A stretch of DNA of 64,000 nucleotides, taken from the NCBI GenBank assembly GCA_037043455.1, contig JAWPHD010004505.1:62001-126000 (forward strand), given 5' to 3'. A model generated the notes under the pieces. The model was not told the origin of the DNA and ran no database searches. It saw only the letters and a program-made list of their open reading frames with translations. The position numbers and the translations under genes were made by a program. This document shows positions 56,936 to 64,000 of the stretch, piece after piece (position 1 is the stretch's first letter; the number at the start of each line of letters is the position of its first letter). The stretch is from Cyrtodaria siliqua (lineage: Eukaryota > Mollusca > Bivalvia > Adapedonta > Hiatellidae).

Positions 56936-57149
56936 GATATGGAAACAAAAGAGCACAAGATGTTTCGAAAGATAAACATTCAAGAAAAATAGGTCTGGAA
57001 GTCTCCTGAAACATGGAGTCATACACAAATATCCTAGACACATTCGGTATACGACCCTGACTACCACAACAGCCATGATTCTCACGTCTCCGTCTAGGTA
57101 TTTTGTTCTTTTAGTTTAGATACTACAGATTACCAAATATGCAAACGAC

Positions 57150-57283
57150 GACTAGAAACGTCAGGGAATGTTTATGCACACACAACATTCCAATTGTTCA
57201 CTCGAATATTTAAACATGCAGAATGAATAACAAATAAGTTATCATTTTACGTAGTCTAGATCATCTGCGACGCTTGCTTGTTT
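57150..57283 (+). repeat. left part of duplicated segment, copy 1
   Basis: 'caaacgacgactagaaacgtcaggga...tgcacacacaacattcc...aataagttatc...ctacg' matches 63404-63535 at roughly 75-80%. The right part follows the LINE, at 59262-59729. Confidence 0.65.
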
Positions 57284-59265
57284 ACAATTCAATTTAATTC
57301 AACGTTTATTCAGAAAGCCAATCATATTATACCGTATTCCACACAATGTACAGACATATAAGAGTAAAGATACAAAGTAAATTGTAATTAAAATTACATA
57401 CTTGGCATATTAATATTAATCGGCTAAGACAAGTTACTAGTATAATTAATTAATTTCAGTTCGTAGTTGAAGGGACTTAAGTACAAAGTTACTTGTTGCT
57501 AAACCTTCAATAAAAGTTAAGGGATTTAACACAGTTAACACAACATTAAACTGATCCTGTGTGGTACTCTCTCTCTCTGTGAAGGGGTAAACACACTATT
57601 AATTGTAGTGTTTCTAACATTGTTATATAGTGGGCATTCTAAAATAAAATGTTGTTCAGTTTCAACTCTGTTTTTGCAGAAAGGGCAGTACCTATTATCT
57701 CTTGGGATTTTTGGGATTTTATATCTGCCCATTTCGATATTTAGATAATGAGCACTTGTTCTCAGTTTTGTAATGACATGAGCCGTGCTGTTTTTTAGGG
57801 AGAATATGTAAATATCATGCTCGATTGGAACATGTGTATAGATTACAGGATCATGTTAATTTCGTATCCGTAACATGCTTAAGTTTTTCCATTCTTTCTT
57901 TAAATATGTTTTGAAAATAATCTTTGATCTTTTTTTCGTAAACCAAACTATCATAATCTAATGTATAATTTATATCTGGTTGTAATTTGAGGAGAGTACC
58001 GCACCAAGATTTACAGGATGTTGTATAGTTACTTTGATCTGCTACAAAAGCATTTTTTAGTAAAATTCTATTCGAAGGGAGTTGTTTAAGTCTACTGTAG
58101 TAATTAAACATGTTTTTAAGTATGACTATGAGCATAGGGTATCTGCCAAGCTCTGCCCGACTAGCAATATTTGTAGTTTTGCTATGTACACCAAGAATGT
58201 ATTTACAGTACTTAACATGTAATTTCTCGAAAGCCGAGTTGTCATTCATAAAATCTGGTTTGTAATCAGATATCCAGATCTCACTGCCATAAGTATTGGT
58301 ACAATCATGCAGTCAAAATGTTTGAACTGCATTTTGACCGGTAAATCTTTTAGTCCTTTAAGTTTGCTTCTTATTACAAGCGAATGAAGCTTTGCTTGCT
58401 TTCAGCTGTAATTGTTCTGCAGCTTGTTTGAAATCTCCTGTGTAGTGAAATGTGATGCCAAGATATTGGAATGAGTCAACTATTTGTATTACATTGTTTC
58501 TAAAGCTGAAGTGCTTTAAGTATTTTTCTTTAAGTGTTCTTTTATTAAAGCTCATTATCTTAGTTTTGTTAATGTTAACTTCAAGTTTCCACTTTTGGCA
58601 ATATTCAGACAATGCGTCTAAACCGTGTTGGAGACCATTTGGGGATTCGGAAAGTAATAGTAGATCATCTGCGTAAAGTAAGCAGTTAAAATTGATCTCG
58701 TTTAGTTGTATAGGGTCAGTGAGTCTGGAACAAAAAGTATCCGTAATATCATTTATGTAAATATTAAACAGTAGTGGGCTGAAGCTATCGCCCTGTTTCA
58801 CTCCTCTCTTTGCTTCTGTTTTGATACCCATTGATGATGTTCCTTTAATTCTAAATTGTGTGTGTGTGTGTGTACATGTGAGTGGAAGATTGAAGAATTT
58901 ACCACCGATCCCTGCTTGAGGGATTTTGTAGAATAGTGCCTCTCTCCAAACAGTATCAAATGCCTTGGTGAAATCAACAAAGCAGCAGTAAATTGGCTTT
59001 TTCTTGTTATACAAGTACTTATTAATTATAGTTTTAATAGCAAAAATATGGTCCGCAGTTCTATGGTCAGGTCTAAAGCCAGCCTGATACGGATTAAAAA
59101 ACTGTTTGTCTTCTAAATGGTTATATAATCTTGATCGCAATAGAGAAGTGAAAAGTTTACCTAAACAGCTTATAATACTAATACCTCTATAGTTATCGCA
59201 GTTATTTGGATCACCTTTTTTGTAAATTGCTGAAATGAGGTTTACACAATTATCAGGCGTCAAAC
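57284..59265 (-). pseudogene. 5'-truncated LINE: reverse transcriptase and C-terminal zinc finger
   Basis: Read from 59265 downward. The first frame (59263-58358) covers most of the RT: LISAIYKKGDPNNCDNYRGIS, NPYQAGFRPDHRTADHIFAI, YCCFVDFTKAFDTVWRE, then the LPLTCTHTHTQFRIKG stretch, KRGVKQGDSFSPLLFN and the catalytic CLLYADDLLLL (58685-58653). A frame change follows, then 58249-57851 (KLHVKYCKYILGVHSKTTN), a stop, and GRYKIPKIPRDNRYCPFC...EQHFILECP (57732-57640), the C-terminal CCHC finger of this LINE type. The 3' end has a short AATT-rich tail at 57284-57300. Endonuclease and the RT start are missing through 5' truncation. The enzyme copies its own RNA into nicked DNA. A (TG)n expansion at 58857-58873 alters the RT. 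Dead copy; clade not assigned. Confidence 0.85.
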
Positions 59266-59729
59266 ATGATCAAGACTAATTTCATGCAGGTCAATCCGTG
59301 ACAACGCAAACAATACACGTACACAAAACATTCATAAACTGAAAATGTGAGCTAACTTTATAGACACGTATGACAGTGGAGAGTGTAAACTTGCACATAT
59401 TCTACTTACGATAAATTGTTTCGTCCTAACTGGAGCACTCTCGCTGCACAAAACAAAACAAAATGGAGGAATGGCCGCATCAAAACGGAAATGGAATGCT
59501 ATGACGTCAGGCTCTTCCAGTAACACATTACTTTCATGAAACGCCTCCCGAGTATTGGCGATCTGTGCAGCGAGGTCTAAATCAAGTTTATGCTCACTAT
59601 AAAAAACACATACATCTATATAAATCTTCTTTGGAATTTTATTAGAACAAAATGTATTTCACATCGATTCAAGAACATATACAGAAAATGGAATTCGCAA
59701 TTAACTATCTCCATACACGAGGGGTACAG
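59266..59729 (+). repeat. right part of duplicated segment, copy 1
   Basis: Direct copy of 63600-64000: 'cacatattctacttacgataaattg', 'ctatgacgtcaggctcttccag', 'acattactttcatgaaacgcctcccga', 'ttggaattttattagaacaaaatgtatttcacatcga', 'tctccatacacgaggggta'. Confidence 0.85.
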
Positions 59730-60330
59730 CAAATTCACGCTTCATTGTGCACTATATGCAGTATATTGAATCTCGAATTAGGTCAAGCATCATCACAGTA
59801 TTAGAGCGTTCTAATGGTTTCCATACACAGTAATAGTTATCTGAATTTTCTATATTCATGAATAATAACGCTCTATGAAAAGCATTCATATAAGGATCAT
59901 CCATGTGAATAATGGTCAAAGTTGGCCACGCAGTGTCTGAGGAGGTCGTCTGAAGCAAACTTAACGACGACGACGGACAATGAGTGATCCCTGTTTTTTT
60001 GTTAGTTATTTTGCTCGAAGAAGAAGGATGGGGGTGGGGAATATACTATTTCGAGGGAAAAGGGGTCTAATTGTGGCGAATATTTTCGGTAAAAGAAACA
60101 AGAGTAGAATGACCAGCACAACCGCATTTTCATACTGTTTGTATGAAGACACTTATTCCCAAAAGTACATGTTTTTTTCGAATGCGGCAGAAAACATAGC
60201 TCTGTGAAATGTCCTACTTGGTTATTGTTAAGTGCACTGTGAAATGTATTAATGCCACAATTATTGCATGTTTAACTTCACTTGCCCATTTCCATGGAAA
60301 ATCCCACAAATTCCTGAATGTAACGGTATG
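59730..60330. other. no gene seen
   Basis: Small open frames with no domain. 59800-59905 has 'attagagcgttctaatgg' and 'aataacgctctatgaaaagc' words. Nothing supported. Confidence 0.4.
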
Positions 60331-60640
60331 CAGTGTTCTCCCAAGGAATTTCTCAAGGCATGTCATTTTTATCAGACAAAATATGCTTCAGAGTGTATCC
60401 TTAAGCCTGCCCCTATATGTATGGGTGGTTTGTCATAAAGACACTTGATCTATATAATAAATAGCTGGTGATTCTGTATATTGTATTTTAAACTTATTTA
60501 AGCTTAACAAAAATGAAATAATTAAAATGTGTTTTGGCTGTGAAGGAATGTCATTTCAAAATTAAGGCATGTTGCAAATGCCTTTTGGCTGTGAAGGGAT
60601 GTTAAATGTGATATGCCTTAATAGCCTGGGGAGAACACTG
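60331..60640. mobile_element. MITE with CAGTGTTCTCCC inverted ends
   Basis: 310 bp between CAGTGTTCTCCC (60331-60342) and its exact complement GGGAGAACACTG (60629-60640). Two 'ttttggctgtgaagg' direct repeats lie inside (about 60533 and 60582). CAGTG-type ends suggest a hAT source. No matching 8 bp target duplication is visible. Confidence 0.65.
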
Positions 60641-60900
60641 GATACGGGTCATGTTCCTGAGATATACAAAGCAAACACCGCTCACAAAAATTCATCACAA
60701 ATTACCAAAGTGTGAAATACTAACCTGGCAAATGCCTTCAGCCACTGCAGCTGTCTCTGAACACCTCAAGTGGGACACACAACAATGCAGAATCTGTTTA
60801 CACTGCAAATAACAAACCGAGACACCATGTAAACAAGTGCACAAGACATAATGGGAGGAACTTAAGGAAGTTTAACATGGCAACAGTATATGTTTTGTTA
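60641..60900. repeat. unit 1 of a dispersed local repeat
   Basis: 'aatactaacctg...cactgcagctgtctctgaacacctc...gacacacaacaatgca...tttacactgcaaata...aaacaagtgcacaagacataa' is repeated at 61540-61770. Confidence 0.6.
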
Positions 60901-61539
60901 TGCTTAAATCCACTGACTTTTACCTTAACTATAGAACAGAACAATGTCCGTATGGCGCTTCATAATGAGTGTAAAAGTGAGGATACTAAATGTGTGTTTG
61001 CTTGTACGTGTCTTACGTCAATTGCAACACATGTAAGGTTACATATCGTGTTGTTTTCTTCTTCACCTTTTTGCGAATGATACCAATACCCATTCAAACA
61101 AAAGCAATCACATTACTGTGTACATGGTCTTGTGGTATTTCAATACCCTCACCTACAAGGAAATAGTTCCCATCTTCTTCTCTTTAAATAGTGTCAATGA
61201 AAAACTAATTGTTTACGGAACACAGACGCCCAAGGCAACAATCGGGATAAGCTGAGTTGAGGTATTACTTGGTAATTTTTCACGTGGAATCAATATGCAT
61301 ATCTGAACTTTATTCGTAGACATCCTGAATGGTTAAAAATAAAAGCCTGAAGACTGTGTGAGGAGATTGACACACAAACTAGGACTACGAGGTTTTACAA
61401 AACCGGAGCCAGAACTCTGGCGATACAAGGTCTATTTTAACGCACAATCGATATGCACATTTTGACATGACAGGTATGGTTCCTTTAAGTGAAAATATAT
61501 GTATTTCCATTGGTTACCACTTGCAAGTGAGAGATAATG
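60901..61539. other. no gene seen
   Basis: Intervening sequence between local repeat units. A 'gtggaatcaatatgcatatctgaac' / 'cacaatcgatatgcacattttgac' pair (61285, 61442) hints at further old duplication. Confidence 0.4.
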
Positions 61540-61770
61540 TAGGGAATGTCATAACGCCAAAATCAGCACATCACAATTTACTCCAGTGCGAATACTAACC
61601 TGTGAGGTCTTCACTCACTGCTGCTGAACACCTGTAGCAGGACTCACAACAATGCAAGATACGTGTACACTGGAAATACGAACCAAAACATCATGTGAAA
61701 CAGGGCACAGGACATAAAGTTTGTTAAACCAAGAAAAAAAAGAGATGCCAACAGTATCTGTTTTGTTACA
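61540..61770. repeat. unit 2 of the dispersed local repeat
   Basis: About 890 bp downstream of unit 1 and about 75% alike, including 'gaatactaacctg', 'gctgaacacctg', 'acaacaatgcaaga', 'cagggcacaggacataa' and 'caacagtatctgttttgtta'. Confidence 0.6.
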
Positions 61771-61989
61771 TGTACCGGTAAATTCGAAGACTTATGAAGA
61801 TGCAAAAGTGTACGGTCTATTAAACACTATCCACAAAATGTCAAATTAGGGTATATTTCAATAGCAACCACAAAGGGAAATGAGCCAGATGATGCGGCTT
61901 CACATCTCGTGTGCCTGCCATATAAGCCTCTTCCGTGGACAAATGTAGGTGTAAATATATGAATGGTCATATAAGCCATACATACCTTT

Positions 61990-62165
61990 ATCTAAACACA
62001 CAAGTGCAAAACAAATCTGCCACCCAGCAAACTACATACGTAATACTAACCTGACAAAGACTTCGTTTAGCGCTACACCATCTCTGCAAAACTTGCGGAA
62101 AAGCAAACAACCTGCAACACGCTGCAAAGCGAGGTATCACAACACTGGAAAGGAAATCATTCAAA
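61990..62165. repeat. possible unit 3 of the dispersed local repeat
   Basis: 'gtaatactaacctgacaaagacttc' and 'aaacaacctgcaacacgctgcaaa' align loosely with units 1 and 2. On the minus strand each unit contains CAG-GTTAGT, a possible splice donor. Confidence 0.4.
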
Positions 62166-63399
62166 CTGTGTCAATATATTATAAGCAATAAGCAGTCAAT
62201 ATACATGTTATACATGAAGTTAGTCATTTTATCAATCATGACAAACTACAAAGGCGAACCCTCACAGCCCGATATTCATTGCAGCATATACCAACAGGAA
62301 CACGTCTCATTCTAATAATTAATTTCTTTACATACACCGGCTACGTCACAACTGACGATAGGCCTCTGCATTACCGAGCAAAATATGGCTTTTGTCTACA
62401 TACGCATAACGGCCACTGGATTACTTTATACTTCAATGAATTGTTTATAAAACATTTTGTAACAAGTTATTTGTTTGTACAAACACAAAAGTTCGTAGTT
62501 TAATAAGTGAAACCTGATGCTTTTATTTACCATTATTTTACCGTCTAAACATAACACTTTTTCTTTCATGACTTTTGAAGTACTTTCATTTTCGATTTTT
62601 AAGTAGGTATTACGCTAATTTGCCACGAGCTAATCACAAGGTGGCGACAAATTATTTAATAAATTTTATCGGTCAACATGTGACAGATATTTGTCTAATT
62701 ATGGATGTGACATGGGTACGTATATAGAAACTTGTCAAAATTACAAAATAGTGGCCAGTCGTCTCGAAAATATAACACGCAGCAGACGTTATTATTGTTT
62801 ACACCGCCATTGATTACCGGCATGCCATGCGCAAGAATCACTCAGGTCAATCTTCAGCGACACCTGTCGGACACAATCTAACATGTCTAGCTCGTCATTT
62901 TCAACACATGTAGGGTTATATATGATTTTTCTGTGGTGGAGGCAGACCACGCACTTTCTCTTGGTACAACCACTGAACCAGTACAAGAAATTAGAGATCA
63001 AATTATCCTTTTACATGTAGGATCCGGGTCATTCTTTGTAAAAGGTGTCCAACTCGTGCTCACTTTGCACTAAATGGAAGTCATTGAACTTAATGAACTT
63101 CAATATTGTTTCTCAATTGGAGATATTCTATTCTATTCTGATAACTGTACTCTCGCTACGAAGACACGAAAATTACGACAATTTTATACCTCACTTCAAC
63201 GCATATACACACAAACTCCAATTAAAACACATTATACTGTTACAGTTTTGCATATAACTTACAATACATGCGTTTAATACGACGATTCACTTCGCTGAAT
63301 CGCAGAAACAAAATAACGTGCCAAACAGTAAAAAATGGCGGTAAATGAAATCTTCCGAGTTTTTTTTTGTTATTTTAGTATAGCTACTAACGCTTTCCA
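62166..63399. other. no gene seen
   Basis: AT-rich sequence with short open frames that have no recognisable domain, and no RNA or element signature. Confidence 0.4.
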
Positions 63400-64000
63400 A
63401 ATGCGCAAACAACAACTAGAAATGTAAGGGACATGTTTGTGCACACACTACCTTCCGACTTTCCACCCGATTATTTAATCATGGAAATTGAATGACAAAC
63501 AAGTTATGTCATTAAGCGCAGTAAACTACGTCACGCTATGCAAACACAAAGTTGAGAAACAATAACAAACTGCTCTGGCACTCATCAACTGCGTCTGCAA
63601 ACTTTAATGACACGTACAACAGTCGACCGTGTACACTTTCTGCACAATACAACACATATTCTACTTACGATAAATTGTATATGCCTAATTGCACAACGTC
63701 AAATGCTCTCTTTGATTTCAATGTGTGTGAAAAAATGGCCGCATCACCATCAAAATGAATATGAGAGAGAGGCTATGACGTCAGGCTCTTCCAGCAATAC
63801 ATTACTTTCATGAAACGCCTCCCGAATATTGCAAATTTGAGCAGTGAGGTCTTAATCACCTTTATGCTCCCTATAAAAAAAAACTACATCTATACAACAC
63901 TTCCTTGGAATTTTATTAGAACAAAATGTATTTCACATCGACTCAAGAAAATATACAGAAATTGGAATTAGCAATTGACTGTCTCCATACACGAGGGGTA
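63400..64000 (+). repeat. duplicated segment, copy 2 (uninterrupted, runs off the window)
   Basis: Contains both parts of copy 1 in one piece: 63404-63535 matches 57150-57283 and 63600-64000 matches 59320-59729. This shows the LINE in copy 1 is a later insertion. The segment continues past the window end. It has 'tgacgtca' (63776-63783), a perfect CRE-like word, in both copies. Confidence 0.8.

Overview
The window is eukaryotic, AT-rich, non-coding-dominated DNA from an invertebrate animal. A bivalve mollusc or close lophotrochozoan relative is the best guess. This rests on a Ty3-type element primed by tRNA-Leu, Penelope-like elements, LINEs, 'pearl'-like repeats with tandem ~160 bp cores, many short inverted-repeat elements, and Ig-domain exons. 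I cannot name the species. No complete host gene is visible. The only host coding signal is three widely spaced immunoglobulin-domain exons on the minus strand (42.2, 33.9 and 7.6 kb), each bounded by good splice sites in phase 1-1. The 7.6 kb exon is open. The other two carry in-frame stops, and one also has a frameshift, so this looks like a decaying or partly duplicated Ig-superfamily gene whose introns are full of transposons.

Region by region. 0-7 kb: diverged interspersed repeats, a 13-bp-TSD retroposon (965-1370), and a 1.8 kb composite element with 471 bp direct terminal repeats flanked by TTAA. 7.2-7.6 kb: open Ig exon. 7.9-9.6 kb: pearl-like element. 10-12 kb: fragments of a Penelope-like element (PLE), a LINE endonuclease and a LINE ORF1. 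16.9-25.7 kb: an 8.8 kb LTR retrotransposon with 1.56 kb LTRs, an exact TCCAA target duplication and a tRNA-Leu primer site. Its gag-PR-INT-RT-RNaseH order, with integrase before reverse transcriptase, is the hallmark of Gmr1-like Ty3 elements. It is broken by seven in-frame stops and one frameshift. 28-31 kb: a second, older Ty3-like element with a tRNA-Pro primer site, its protease split by two oppositely oriented copies of an unknown repeat. 31-34.5 kb: rearranged PLE pieces around a broken Ig exon. 35-42 kb: a MITE, a seven-copy tandem repeat, a large palindrome and another broken Ig exon. 43.9-47.3 kb: a PLE (minus strand) split by a solo LTR of the Gmr1-like family. 48.3 kb: two perfect hairpins. 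48.7-51.2 kb: a second pearl-like element. 52-64 kb: MITEs, a SINE, a 5'-truncated LINE, and a segment at 57-59.7 kb duplicated at 63.4-64 kb, with the LINE inserted in the first copy.

The genes do not form a pathway. The window is a record of transposon insertions, nesting and rearrangement inside and around one Ig gene relic. The most notable system is the Gmr1-like element, with its reversed pol order and its paradox of near-identical LTRs around a badly broken gag-pol.
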